Positions 1-11,563 of a stretch of DNA of 64,000 nt are shown here, piece by piece. This DNA comes from Zopfochytrium polystomum (taxonomy: Eukaryota; Chytridiomycota; Chytridiomycetes; Chytridiales; Chytridiaceae): NCBI GenBank assembly GCA_025765615.1, contig JAIVFJ010000077.1, positions 1 to 64,000 on the forward strand, read 5' to 3'. Every line of letters starts with the position of its first letter. The first letter of the stretch is position 1. The notes below the pieces were generated by a model. The model was not told the origin of the DNA, made no database searches, and worked only from the letters and a program-made list of their open reading frames with translations. The position numbers were made by a program, and so were the translations under genes.

Positions 1-402
1 GGGGGTGAGTTCAGCCTGAAGCACTGTTGCTGGTAAAAGTTGGTGCATGAGCTTCAAACATGTTCCACAACGTGCCAGTGCTGGAACAGGAAGATTGCGT
101 AGGCAGGGGCTATTAAAAGCTGCCAAACAACCACAAGCACAAGCAGGCACAAATTGAAGAGGTTGTTGCTGAGCATACCTCCCCCTTCCCTATTAGAGGA
201 CGGTACAGCGCCCTTTCTTGTCGAACACCATAGCCCTTTTTTGGCCTCCTTTCTGTTTTTCAAACAATTGCTTTCTTTTTATCGAAAACAAATTAGAAAA
301 ACGCAAATCTCGTGCTGCGAAAGGGGCCTAACCCTAGCGCCACAAAGATGGCTTTTTGACGTGATTAAAAACCTCCAAGTCAACCTATTCGCTGCTGGAG
401 TC
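1..402. other. Unassigned flank
   Basis: No gene is supported here. The short open frames on both strands have no recognisable domain. The stretch ends at the LTR of the family A retrotransposon. Confidence 0.5.
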
Positions 403-758
403 TGTCAGAGAACATGGCAGGACAGGCGACAGGCAGACAAGGACTGAGAGGAGTGATGTATTGTATTGGAAACATAATTCACTTGAGGGGTTGGGGACGT
501 CCCCCCATCCCCCTGTTTATACCTTTTGAGAGTCTTCCTTGTCAAGACTCAAAGAAAGTTCCAGAAAGAGCAATTAGTAATACAATGATACCAATGATAC
601 CAATGACAACAAGACAAGTCAGGAAAGCAAAGAAGGTTCCGGAAGGTTCCACAAGGTTCCATGAAGGAATGTTCTAGAAGGTTCCAGAAGGTTCCAGAAG
701 GTTCCATGAAGGAATGTTCTAGAAGGGTCCAGAGGTTTCCAGAGGGTGATTCATAACA
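403..758 (-). repeat. Family A LTR (3' LTR of copy 1)
   Basis: Matches the 353-bp family A LTR; termini read TGTTAT and CTGACA on the minus strand. It has small indels near the internal TATA region. Confidence 0.9.
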
Positions 759-1615
759 TCATCTCCCCCTTTTAGGCCTCTTCTGCAACTTGGTGGGGTA
801 CCTGGTCTTGAACTTGAGCAGAAGGTCTTGGCAGTGAGTGAGGTTTGACTCAGGTTCCCAGGTGTTGTCAGCATCTGAGTAACCTTTCCACTTAACAAGG
901 AACTTGAGTGTCCTTCCAAACCACTTGGCATCCAAGATTTGTTCAACCTCAATTCCTCTTCACCTTCTACCTCAACTGGAGGAGGAGGAGGAACAACTCT
1001 GCCTGGAATGGAATTGGCCACAAACTTCTCCAAAAGGCTGACATGGAAAACTGGGTGGATCTTCATGGATGCAGGGAGATCCAGCTTGAAGGTGACTGGA
1101 TTGATTTGCTCCAAGATCTTGAAAGGTCTCAACTTGAGGTTGTCTAGCTTGGGACTTGGTCTTTTGGACTGCAAGTTCTTCCTCATGCCTGGCCAGTAAA
1201 AGTCTCTGGAAGCAAGCTCATATGTCTTGTGCTCTCCTGGGTGTCCAGCTGTTGCTGCAACATGCCTTGTCTTGAGTATCTCAAGTTTTTCCTCGTCTTG
1301 GCTGATTTGAATCTTGTGAGGCTTGGGGTCCTTGGAAATAGCATGGGCCCACACACTGTCAGGAAGCAGTGAAAGGTGTGTCTTGGATGGTGGGGTGAAA
1401 CCATCTCCCCCTTCAGGTGCAAGGTCTGTCCTTCTGTGCTCATCAGCAGTGGGGCTTGAATTGTTGACTGGGAACTGTGATTCTTGAATCTTTGACTGAG
1501 GGGTTCTGTTCTTGGCAAAGACTGTGAGCTGTGGAGCTTGAATCTTGAATTTGGACTGTGAACTGTGGTACTTGAATCTTTGACTGTGGGTTCTGTGAAC
1601 TACAGACTTGGCCAT
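759..1615 (-). pseudogene. Family A integrase/chromodomain remnant
   Basis: The open frame joins the post-protease linker directly to the start of the H2C2 region ([13 protein letters not shown]) and then jumps to the integrase C-terminal region ([12 protein letters not shown]). The DDE catalytic core is deleted in frame (258 codons). A missing T in the chromodomain region shifts the frame, so the [15 protein letters not shown] stretch seen in the 26.3 kb copy is not translated here. This product cannot act as an integrase. Confidence 0.85.
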
Positions 1616-3194
1616 GACTGTGAGCTCTATGAGCTGTGCTGGAATCTTGACTATGAACTGTGAACTGTGAAACTTGAATCTTGGCTGGGATCTGTGAGCT
1701 GCAGGCTGATACTGGAGCTGTCATTTGTGGTTGACCTTGGATACTAGGCTGAGAGCCTTGAATCAGGGACTTGAGAGCATGAGACTTGGAGGCTTGACTT
1801 GAGTTTTGGGTGACTGTTCCAATTGGTGGAGGTTGGACTTGACCAGTGACCCAATCAATGGCAGGGTTCTGGGCTTGCAGCCATGGTAATCCCAGGATGA
1901 CAGAGAATGTGGGTGAGCCAAGATCCAATACTTCCAGGTTGACCATGGATGGTGGAAAGTCTTGGATGTGGAGGTTTAGCTTGGTTTCATGGCTGATTTC
2001 CTTGAACAGAGCATGATTGGCAAAGTGAACCTTGAGGGGTGTGGATTTCTTGATGGTGGGAATGGCACAAGACTTGGCAAGGGTGGCATCAATGATGTTG
2101 CAGGATGATCCAGAGTCTATAAGGGCCTTGGTTGTGATGGTTGACTTGGGTGAGAGTTGAATCTTGACATCCATGGTGAGTTGGTGGGGCTTGGAATCTG
2201 AGGTGTTTGTGGTGCTGGTGGTGGTGATGAAACAGGGGCAGTTTGGAGGAGGGTCCAGGGAATTGCCCCTCAGTGAGCCTGGACCTGGGAGTTTGGGTGC
2301 TTCTTCCTTGGGCAGTCCTTGACAGCGTGTTCCTTGGAGCCACAGTAGAAACACAGTCCCTGCTGGGCCCTCCTTGTTTTCCTCCTCTTGGCTCAGAGGA
2401 CTCTTAGGAAGTGTCTCAACTGCATCCACTTGCATGGGTTCAGGAACTGTAAGAGCTTGAGGAACTGGGGTAGGTCTTGATGTAGTTCCTATTTGTCTTT
2501 GCTTCAGCCTCTTGGAGTAGAGTCTGTTGTCAATCTTGATGGCAAGGAGAATGTACTCTTCCAAGGTCTCAGGGATGTGCAGAGACTGGGAGAGCATGTC
2601 TTGGATAGACTCATGGAGACCATCATGGTACAGCTCCATCAGAGCTGCATCATTGTATCCAGAGTCTCTGGCTAGTTGCTTGAATTGGTTGGTGTAGGCC
2701 ACACAAGATTGCTTTCCTTGCTTGATATGCTTGAGCTTGGATCTTGCTGTCCAAGATGCGTAGGGGTCACCAAAGGTAGCTTCCAGCCCCTCCCAGAGCT
2801 CTTGCAGGGTGGTGGGTGTGCTTGGGAGAGATCTGTACCATGATTGAGCTTGACCAGACAGGAGGGTGCTTGTGAAAGGAACCTTGACTTGCTCACTGGG
2901 AAATCTTGAAGGTTGGAGAAGGATGACATTCTCCACAGTGGCCATAAAGTTCCTGAGGTCTTTGGCCAGCCCAGTGAACTTGTCAGGGCTGGGAACCTTG
3001 GGCTCTCTTGCTTGGTTGGTTTGGGGCAGGGGAAGAGCTTGATGTTCTTGTTGGTGAAGTTGTTGTTGAAGCTGGTGCTGCTGGTGAAGGACTTGTTCTT
3101 GAAGTTGGTGTGTCTGTCTTGAAAGGGCTTGTAATTGGTCCATCAAGGCTTGGAAGGCAGTTGCATCAGGGAAGGTGTTGTTTGGGTCAGACAT
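1443..3194 (-). pseudogene. Family A Gag-protease fused frame
   Basis: The 583-codon frame starts with the ATG at 3194. It reads a Retrotrans_gag-type capsid domain (KFTGLAKDLRNFM to KIDNRLYSKRL), then a retropepsin-like stretch with an intact catalytic motif IDSG. Compared with the 23.2 kb copy, one extra G at about 2385 moves Gag into the Pol frame before the zinc knuckle. The CCHC box is therefore lost and Gag and protease are continuous. A further 1-nt insertion near 1500 ends the frame before integrase. The fused frame looks like decay rather than a designed fusion. Confidence 0.8.
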
Positions 3195-3234
3195 GATGGC
3201 AGAGAGTAGTAGGAGAGGGTGAAGTGAATTATGA

Positions 3235-3585
3235 TGTCAGGAACATGGCAGGACAGGACAAGGCAGACAAGGAACTGAGAGGAGTGATGATTGTATTGGA
3301 AACAATAATTCACTTGAGGGTTGGGACGTCCCCCATCCCCCTTTTATACCTTTTGAGAGTCTTCCTTGTCAAGACTCAAAGAAAGTTCCAGAAAGAGCAA
3401 TTAGTAATACAATGATACCAATGATACCAATGACAACAAGACAAGTCAGGAAAGCAAAGAAGGTTCCGGAAGGTTCCACAAGGTTCCATGAAGGAATGTT
3501 CTAGAAGGTTCCAGAAGGTTCCAGAAGGTTCCATGAAGGAATGTTCTAGAAGGTTCCAGAGGTTTCCAGAGGGTGATTCATAACA
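3235..3585 (-). repeat. Family A LTR (5' LTR of copy 1)
   Basis: 351-bp LTR. The predicted self-primer site lies just inside it at about 3222-3232 and is the same as in the 22.8 kb copy. Confidence 0.9.
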
Positions 3586-4506
3586 CTGGCACTACCAAAA
3601 AACACCTCCCAATGAACAGCTCTTCTTGTGCTAGCACCTGATCAACACTGCTGGAGTTGGAGATTGTGATCACAATGTCAGTGAGGACGCCTGGGCTGTC
3701 AACTTCCAGGCTTCTAACGATCAGTTTGAGATTTTCTCCTCCTTTTGCAACTTTAGACAGCACAAATCACCCAAGTTGATTTTCCGGGTCGCAGTCTGAG
3801 TGGCACTTGGCTTTATCGCCCTCCCCCACTGACACCCACAAAAGTGCCCACCAATGGCTGTATGGGATTGGAACTTTTGAAGGGACGGGCAAACTTTCTG
3901 CTCGCCCTTGAGCGCCTCAGAGTATGTGCATTCCATCCCATCCCCAACGAATTTCAACAAATACCGCCACTAATCTCACCATTGCAACTTTCCCAACACT
4001 TACTGTCGATGTTGCGGCTGTGATCAGGTTGGACCTTGGAGGTTAATGTTTTGTTTCTGCATTTCCACTTTTTTTTTTGTTTGCTTATTTTTTTCAATTT
4101 TTTTGGATTGGATCAAAGTTTGAATTTTCATCCAGCTGGTGGCTGGCGCCACTTCCCACATCAAAACCACTGCCCTAAACAGCCTGAGCCTTCAATGCCA
4201 ACACACTTGGCTTCACTGAAACAGCTTGTCCATAAGCCATTCACCTCACCTCATGCTGGCATCCCAGCCCACACCAAAGACGAGCACCTCTGTCACTGAT
4301 GACTGGGACCTAATTGAGAAGATGAAGGTGGTTGACGTTGATTGCTGGCCGTGGCATGGCGCATTGGGGGTGGCCTGACTCTACTGGCAGTCACCAATTC
4401 CTCAAGGCTCTGCTAGCTTCCCTTGATCCCATCAAGGCCTGCGCTTGATAACAAACTTGTGTTTCCACCACAACAAGTCTGCAGCAAAGTACCGCGCAAA
4501 GCTGAT
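3586..4506. other. Intergenic DNA, no gene supported
   Basis: Only short open frames are present, with no recognised domain. There is a T-rich tract at about 4068-4107. Confidence 0.4.
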
Positions 4507-4579
4507 TGCTACATGGTGGAATCGAACCACCGTTTTCCTCAGCCACAACGAGGCGTACTAGCCACTATACAAATGAAGC
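4507..4579 (-). tRNA. tRNA-His (GUG)
   Basis: A 73-nt cloverleaf on the minus strand. The acceptor 5' strand is GCTTCAT, the D-arm TGTATAGTGGCTAGTA, the anticodon loop TTGTGGC gives anticodon GUG, and the T-arm contains GGTTCGATTCC. The anticodon stem is CCTCG/TGAGG. One acceptor pair is T4-T69, a mismatch, so it could be a slightly decayed copy. Confidence 0.8.
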
Positions 4580-6458
4580 ATTTGGGTTTCTTGCTTGTGT
4601 TTGCAGGCAGACCCTAGAGCTCTTCTCACTATCAAACATAGTGAAGTACAGAGGAGGGAAAAAAGTCCTCTGACACTCTGAATTTTCTGAATTCTGAGAC
4701 AGAAGTCCATGGCAGAGAACTCTGTCAATTTCCAATATTTTGTTAGGAGATTTTGTACACTGATAGGGCACTAGTAGTCAAATACATTAGAGAATTTTGA
4801 CGAGACGTCTGTGGCTCATTCTCCTGATAATAGGAATTTTACATGAAAATTTTGGAAATGAGTGCCTGTCAATTTTCACTCTTCCTAATCTGATTTACGC
4901 ACTTTGCACACTGCAAACCAGTAGTACTGGTAAACAATCTGAAACAGATCACCACATACATAGCTTTGATATGATGAAATGGACTGTGGCATTTTCCAGC
5001 AGCTCCAGAAGTTGGAGAAGTCATTCACAGCAAAACTTGCAAACTTATTGCTTATTGGTTCAAAAAAAACTTCTGATCACACGAAGCTTGCGACTTGTTC
5101 ACCAAAATGTTTCACAAGCGCCTATCTTCTTCAGCAGCGTCTCTAAAGAGGCTTCAAATGGGAAGGTATTTGAGTTTAGAAATTGCATGTTTGCAAGTTA
5201 TCTGGTTGCTCCAACTTCTTTTGCTGCTGAAAATCACACAGTGTATTCAGTTTCACACTTGGTATTTGAAAAATGATGCGCTATTAATCAGCTCCTGTTG
5301 AGGCATTTTCGTCCAAACTGCTCAAAGAGAGCAACTCAAGAGGACCTGTCTATTCCCAGTGTTTTCCTATTTGATTGCTATTATCTGGGGACTGAGCTGC
5401 TGCAACTTCATAAAATTTTTTAGCAGCATATCACTCCACCAAATTCCTAATTGTGCTCAAAGTTTGGCATCAAGAGATTGAGAACTGGGAAAGTTTTGTA
5501 TATTGGGCTTCTGTGAAGGACGCTGGAACTTTTTGCACTTTTTCCCCCCAACTGTACAATGGAATTAGAGCAGGAAGCTTGACAATTAGTCTGAATATTT
5601 AGTCTGCATAGTAGAAAATTTCTGAGTAAACTTAATAAGAAGCGCAGAGATTGGATATCTGTATCTGCTTCATGTCTGCAAGAAAACCAGGATAATGAGA
5701 AGCACATGTAAGGGGCTATCTGCTACCGCCTTTTTGGATGACAGCCTTAAATAGTCTGAGTATGTAGCAGTGGTTCTGAAAACTTAATTGTTTGGTGGGA
5801 AATGCCACATCAGAGTAATTTTTTCGCAAAGGCCTCCAGAGGAAACAATTGCTGAAAGGCAAAAACAGTGGGTGGAAAGGAGGCTGCCCTCACCATAAGA
5901 CCTTGTCAGTGATCTGTCCTTCTTAATCATTCCCAATTGTTGTTCCAATTTTTTCAATAATTGAACTGGCTCCCTCATTAATTGGAAGAAAGAAATTCAA
6001 TTGGTAATTCAATTATAGGAACCCATGGTATGTAGTGGAACAGAAACCCAGTGTAAACAGTTTTCCACCTCCTCTGCCAAGCAGATGATTATGGGTTGGT
6101 TACGCTCTACCAGTGACTATTATCACAGCTTGGGTGTTTGGCTTACCAGGATTCACATTCCAATCATTCTGCCTGGAATTTTTCTGGTTAATGTGCATTA
6201 GAGGAAACTTTAAAGCCACCAAAACGTTCTGACAAGGTTTTGTTTGATTCTGCAGGCTGTGCCCCACTAAAACCAGCCTGTTAAGCAACAGTGAACCTGT
6301 TGGGTTAGCCAAACCCCAAGCCTTAGCTATTATAGCATGCATATCATCATTATGTTTCAATTACTCACAGCAGAGTTTTCCTGCTCTCCAAGAAGGACTC
6401 CCGACAAACTCACAAACACACATGTCAATCAGTTCTGTATATACCGCCTATGGGACTT
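4580..6458. other. AT-rich repeat-like DNA without genes
   Basis: No coding region is supported. From about 6010 to 6440 there are scattered matches, reverse oriented, to the dispersed repeat found at 7955-8367, 31870-32226 and 54138-54529 (phrases such as ggaacagaaaccc and gcatatcatcattatg). They are too diverged to delimit. Confidence 0.4.
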
Positions 6459-6531
6459 GGGGAATTAGCTCAAATGGTAGAGCGCTCGCTTAGCATGCGA
6501 GAGGCACAGGGATCGATACCCCGATTCTCCA
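6459..6531 (+). tRNA. tRNA-Ala (AGC)
   Basis: A 73-nt cloverleaf with no intron. Acceptor GGGGAAT pairs with ATTCTCC (one G-T). The D-arm is TAGCTCAAATGGTAGAGC. The anticodon arm CTCGC-TTAGCAT-GCGAG gives anticodon AGC. The T-arm has GATCGATACCC, and the discriminator is A. Confidence 0.93.
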
Positions 6532-7003
6532 AAAAATGCGTATTGAATTTCAGGGGTATGTCTCTCTGCCAGTGTGATGTTTTGAAGGCACAAAAGTTAC
6601 TTGCTGCTTGGTCAGAGGATAGACCGAAGGACTGTGTTGGGTAGGGCTCAGCAGTCAGCCAGTTTTGACCCTGATCCTTATCCAAACTGGAATTTTTCTG
6701 CCTGATTTTTGAGGAATCCGCCTGAAAACTTGCGGGGACCCTGTGGATCTCCATATACAGAGGGCTCTTATCGGGAAACCACAAGGGCAGACGCAGACCG
6801 TTTTCCTGGATTGTCCGTCCCAAGTCTGTACTGCACAGCCTTAAGAATGAATGGCTTTTTCCCAAACCAATAGGGTTTAACACAGGTTGGGCTGGATTTG
6901 CAATTTGACTTGATTCAATTTGGGTTTCCAAACTCAAATGACAATTTTTTGCAGTATGCCAGACATTTGATTCGCCAAATTAGGCATTTTTAGGCCGAAT
7001 CAC
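6532..7003. other. Spacer between tRNA-Ala and solo LTR
   Basis: No gene is supported. Its last five bases (ATCAC, 6999-7003) are the left target-site duplicate of the adjacent solo LTR. Confidence 0.5.
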
Positions 7004-7793
7004 TGTTGGTGATTGCGCCTGGCGTGTCAGAAGGGCGCCAACAGACTTGAGTCGGCGTGGAGCAATAAAGCTTGTTTAGAGCGTGAGCCCTTCTCTTGTT
7101 AAGAGTGAAGCGCCCTTTGTTGCCAAAGTAGATGGAGAGCCGATGCTCTCAGACAGATTGGTCTTGTTTAGAGTGCAGAGCACACACTTTTCTTGTAAGA
7201 GCAAAGCGCCCTATACGAACAAGGTATCGACCCGAGGTAGAACTTGAAGAGCTTCGCAGGTCAAGGTAGAGGGTATGTTGACTCAGATAAGAATAATGGT
7301 TTTTGTTTGTTGTATTCGAGGGGAGAGAGAGAGCAGGCAGATGTGATCAGGATCTGCGATGATGCTTCTCTGGAGCTGCTGGGGCTCTCCCTTTTATACT
7401 GCAGGTGGTCTCAGGAATCAGACTTTGGTGATAGCCTTTTAGCTCTGAGAGATAGAGTTTAGACTTTGAGGAGTCAGGAGGCAGGCATGACATCATTGTT
7501 GCATCACGCTGATTTGGCCAGAACTTCCATGGAGTTATGTGTGCAAAGAAGTAAGTCAGGCTCCCTGTCAAGCTCCTGTAATCATTCCTATCAAATTGCA
7601 AGAGTGAAGCACACTGATGTGGTCTACCCAGACTGGGGATTGAAACCACCTCTAAGCACTCGTACAGTGTCAGAGATTGAGAAAAGTGTAGATGACACTG
7701 GGATCAGCCCTTATGCCATCTTAACTTATCGTTACTCTTGAAGACAGGTCAGAGGATCTTAAAAGGTGTAGGTAATGTGTGCAAACTCCAACA
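7004..7793 (-). mobile_element. Solo LTR, family B
   Basis: A 790-bp element with termini TGTTGG and CCAACA, flanked by a perfect 5-bp duplication ATCAC at 6999-7003 and 7794-7798. It reads on the minus strand because a TATA motif (agtataaaag) lies at 7391-7400 in that orientation. About 700 bp of the same sequence recur at 21897-22606 in plus orientation. The size, TG/CA ends and TSD mark it as a solo LTR left by recombination. The parent family is not proven, but the second copy abuts copia integrase sequence. Confidence 0.88.
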
Positions 7794-7954
7794 ATCACCC
7801 CTAATAGGGCAGACATTTGAAAAAATACTCATTAAAAAGCTTTGAATCAAACGCAAATGGCTGATTTTGGCAAGCAATCATTTGATTTGATTTGATTTGA
7901 TTTTTTGAATCAGACCCAAATCAGACCTTTTTTTCATACAATTCAATTCATATT

Positions 7955-8367
7955 GTAAACAGTCTACTCTGAGTGAGTGAGTGGAAGGAGTGAATGAAGT
8001 GGAGATGTGTGTTTGTGGGTGGTCCTTCTCCCCAACTTGGAGAGAAAGGAGAAAAACCTCTGTTATGAATTATTGATACATGATGATGATACAAACGCTG
8101 TAATAGTTGCTAGGCAAGCGTGACCGGCACAGGGTAAAAACCTCTCCTATATAATCTGCTTGAGCAGAGGAGGAGGAGAAAAACTGTTAATACCAGGTTT
8201 CCATTCCACTTAATACTCGGAGAATTTGTCAACAGCGCAAGCCAGCACCCAGGTCTGCATTGGCGGCGGCTCGCTCTCCCATGGGCAGCATGAGAGCAAT
8301 AGCTGACAGTCGCAATAGGTTCAGGTCTGTCTTGTGCCTCTTGCTGCAAACCAGTCAGTTCTGCCTA
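7955..8367 (+). repeat. Dispersed repeat C
   Basis: About 410 bp, also found at 54138-54529 (+), 31870-32226 (-) and partly 31163-31350 (-). It contains a TATA-like tctcctatataatctgc and the phrase ttccacttaatactcgg. No coding capacity is seen and the class is unknown (LTR-like or SINE-like). Confidence 0.75.
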
Positions 8368-8815
8368 ACACACTGTCCAATGATGGTCAACTGTGCGTAA
8401 CTATGGGTTGTGGCAGAGATGGGATCAAGATCAGGGCAAAGGGTGTGGACTGGAGTGGCAGTGAGGGGGTAATCTACTTCTTACTCAGTTGGTTTGTGTA
8501 TTCAGTGCGCAGCGGCGGTTGGTTCCTGCGATGATGGGGCACGCAGGATTGTGGGTTGTGGTAACGATTGACAGCCGTCGCAGGGCGGGCGAACGACTTG
8601 TCCTCTTTCTTTTCTCATTTTTCTAATTGAAAATGGGCGTTCAAGATTCAATGTGGAAGGGGTGCATTTTTTAGCGCCGAAGACAAAGACGAATTTTTTG
8701 AAACTTTTTGCACAATTATCAATATCACAAATGCGCATCATACCCAAATTCGGCTTGTCTTTCTATTTTTTCTTTCTCTTTCGTTCTCTTTTTTCCGCAA
8801 TTTCATCCACCCAGC
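8368..8815. other. Upstream region of the GMC gene
   Basis: No gene is seen. The last 60 bases before the ATG at 8816 are pyrimidine-rich (tttctttctctttcgttctc), as expected of a fungal promoter or leader. Confidence 0.5.
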
Positions 8816-10748
8816 ATGCGGGCCACCCACGTCACTTCTGGCGCCGCCGCTGGCATCGTCGCTGCCGTCGCCCTCGCCCTCATTCCGCTCGGGGGGGACC
8901 CCTTCGCCGCCGCCGCCGCCACCAATCCCGCCGCCGAGCCCGCCGGCGGCAACACCACCATCACCACCGCAGCGCCAGGCGACGGATGGGACTACATCGT
9001 GATTGGCGCGGGGGCCGCCGGGATCGTCAACGCGGTGCGACTGGCGGAGCGCGGCAACAAGGTGCTGCTGCTAGAGCGGGGCGGGCCGTCGCTGTACGAC
9101 TCTGGCGGGCGGTGGCAGGCGGAGTGGATGCAGTCTGCGCCGCTGACGGCGTTCGACTTGTGGTCGCTGGCCGGGATCCCGTCGCGGACGAAGGGCGACG
9201 CGATGGACCCCGTGTTTTGCAGCCAGGTGACGGAGCTCGCGGCGTGCGTGCTCGGCGGCGGGTCGGTTGTCAACGCAGGGCAGCATTTCCACCCGCCGGA
9301 CAGGTACTGGGACAAGTATTATCCCGAGGGATGGAAGGCCGCAGATATGATGGCCGCGCAGAGCGAGGTGTCGGCCAGGTGCCCTGCTAGCCCGGTGACG
9401 AGTCCCGACGGGCAGGAGTACCACATTGAAATCTATCCCGTTTTGAAGGATATTTTCCTCTCTATGAATTTCACAGAGATCGTGACAGATCAGGAATACA
9501 ACCAGAAGGTTTTTTTTTTCTTTCTTTTCCCAGCATTCTCCTTTGCTGGTGTTCTCTCCGATCTGATCGAAATCACTTCTTCCTATTAGGAAAAATCCTT
9601 CGGTCGAGACGTATTCTACACTGTTCGGGGACAGCGCGGCGGCCCGCTCCGCGGTTACTACTTGGATCTCCCCACCAACCCAAACCTCGTCCTGCAAATG
9701 TACACCAAGGTGGACAACCTCATCCGCAACGGAAGCCTCATCACCGGCGTCAACACCACGTATCACGGTGTAAGAACCATTTTCAGCTCCAAAGCTGTTG
9801 TCCTCGCGGCGGGGGTCTTTGGGACGTCGCCTATCCTGTTCAACTCTGGAATCGGTCCGCAGGACATGCTCGAGCTCGCAGGTCAACTTGGCCGCAACAA
9901 CTATCGGCGAGAAGACTGGATCATTTCACCAGTCGGTCAAGGAGGTCTGGATCCAACCAAATATGTTCTTTGTTTTTACAAGAAAAGTACTTTGCCCCCC
10001 TCCAGCCTACGACAACCCAGCCGTCAACATCCAGGTCAACCACCCCGCGGCCAAACTATACAACACGACCGACGTCTGGTTCAACCCTCAGGAGCCGTTC
10101 AAAGACGAGATCCTCGCCAACCGAACCGGGCCGTACACGTTCTACGGGCGCGTCCTCGTGATGTGGCAGGACGTGCCGGTCAACAGCACGACGGTCACCG
10201 CGCAGGCGATCTGCTCGCCGTCGACGTCGGTCGACGGGCGGCTGACGTGCGGGTGGTACGTTGGGGAGGGCATCGAGTCGTCGGCGGACGTGGTGTACGC
10301 GGGCGACGGGCGCGTGACGGTGCGCGGGAGCCCGTACTTTTCCGACCCGTTGGGCAACGACGTCCTCGCGGCGGCCACGTCGCTGCGGGACTTTCTGGTC
10401 GGGGCGACGCGGGCGGATCCGCAGTTCAAGCCGGTCGTGCCGGACCCCAAGACGTACGATTTGAGCGACGTCGGGGCGATGGTGAGGTACTTGAACGCGA
10501 CGAAGAAGGGGAACAGTCACTGGCAGGGATCGACCAAGCTCGGGGCGGACGAAGACGACGGGACGATGGGCGGGAGGGCGGTGGTCAACACGGACTGCAA
10601 AGTGTTTGGGACGGAGAATCTGTATATTACGGATGCGGGGATCGCGACGCGGATGACGACGAGTAATCCGGTGTTCATGGTCATGACCTTTGGCGAAAAG
10701 TGCGCCGAGAGGATACACGCGAGCCGACAGGAGCAACAGCTGCTCTAA
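8816..10748 (+). CDS. GMC oxidoreductase, cellobiose-dehydrogenase-like flavoprotein
   Basis: Three exons (8816-9508, 9590-9944, 10006-10748) give 596 residues. Introns of 81 and 61 bp start GT and end AG, and both restore frame. The N-terminus is hydrophobic (residues about 8-26), fitting a secretion signal. The FAD dinucleotide motif DYIVIGAGAAG is at about residue 59. GMC signature 1 (LGGGSVVNAG) is at about 148 and signature 2 (GTSPILFNSGIGP) at about 309. The segment SPVGQGAYDNPAVN, created by splicing exons 2 and 3, aligns with the conserved PVG..DNP block of cellobiose dehydrogenase flavodomains. The likely catalytic His (SHWQGSTKLG, about 520) and Asn (TSNPVFMVMTFGE, about 570) are present. 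The family oxidises sugars or alcohols and passes electrons to oxygen or another acceptor. There is no haem domain and no cellulose-binding module, so the substrate is open. Confidence 0.87.
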
Positions 10749-11563
10749 GCTGATAGAACAAAGTTGTTGTTTTCTAAATGACCTTAACCCAGACTCTGTT
10801 GCCACGTTCAGCGCTCAGATACAGAACATTGTTGGATGGGGTTGCGATGAGTGCAAATCATTGGGTTTTGTTACATTTTTGAACTTCCAACGGACGGTTT
10901 CCAGGACGCCGGTTTCAAGACGACGACGAGGCCACGTCGCCACGAATGACGCCACTCGTACCACGACGGCCGTCGTCAGCGATGCCCCCCCCGGTCGTTA
11001 TGTTATCTTCGCCACAAGATGATTCTCCAAATTGAGCAAACGAGCAAATGAAAACCAAACGAAATGAAATGGCTTGTCAAATTGGAACTGCTTTTGGTTG
11101 GCGCGACTGCTTGTACTTGCTTGTCTGGTGTGCGTTTGTGTTGTCTGCAGTGCGGCGCATTTTGGAAGCAACCAACCACCCAAGCTGCTTTCCCGATTCG
11201 GGCGCCGTTCATGCAAACGACCAATGCAGATCCACGCTGTGGCGGAGGGCGACTGCAGCCAAATTTGGCAGCAGTCGGATTGCCGATTGTAATAGGAGAC
11301 GGAGAGAGAGAGAGACAAGCGGCGAGGGCCGCCGCACTCTTCCTGCAGGCCGCAAATAAAACAGCAGCGTGCGACTGGCGACGACAGACAGACAAACAGA
11401 AGTCTCTGCGAGAAACAGAAAAATTGTTTAAATAGAAAACCGCAGAAGCCACCGTTTCCAAAATTATTTGTCAACCCCACTCCCAAAAACCTTCCCTCAG
11501 CCGCCGTCGCCCCCGGCCGCCGCCACCAACCAACACTTCCCTCCCGCCTGCCGCGACGCTAAG
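10749..11563. other. Intergenic; possible missing 5' exon of the LRR gene
   Basis: A frame beginning with the ATG at 11064 starts MKWLVKLELLLVGATACTC, which resembles a signal peptide. A splice-acceptor-like cttccctcag ends at about 11510, in frame with the LRR exon. I could not find a donor that joins them in phase, so no extra exon is annotated. Confidence 0.3.

Larger units (their letters stand above)
403..3585 (-). mobile_element. Ty3 chromovirus family A, copy 1 (defective)
   Basis: Two LTRs (403-758 and 3235-3585) bound about 2.48 kb of internal DNA read on the minus strand. It encodes Gag, an aspartic protease and remnants of integrase and chromodomain. The reverse transcriptase/RNase H block is absent, as in the 22.8-26.8 kb copy. 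Relative to that copy, 774 bp of integrase are also missing, and the breakpoints fall at an 8-bp direct repeat (tgaggaag). Flanking pentamers differ (gagtc on the left, ctggc on the right), so no target-site duplication is visible. That suggests rearrangement after insertion or inter-element recombination. Confidence 0.9.

Noticed and set aside
9071..9886. Long minus-strand frame opposite the GMC gene, and similar ones opposite the LRR, ZZ and UNC93-like genes
   Set aside because: Shadow frames of GC-rich coding DNA; they lack domains and cross the splice sites of well-supported genes.
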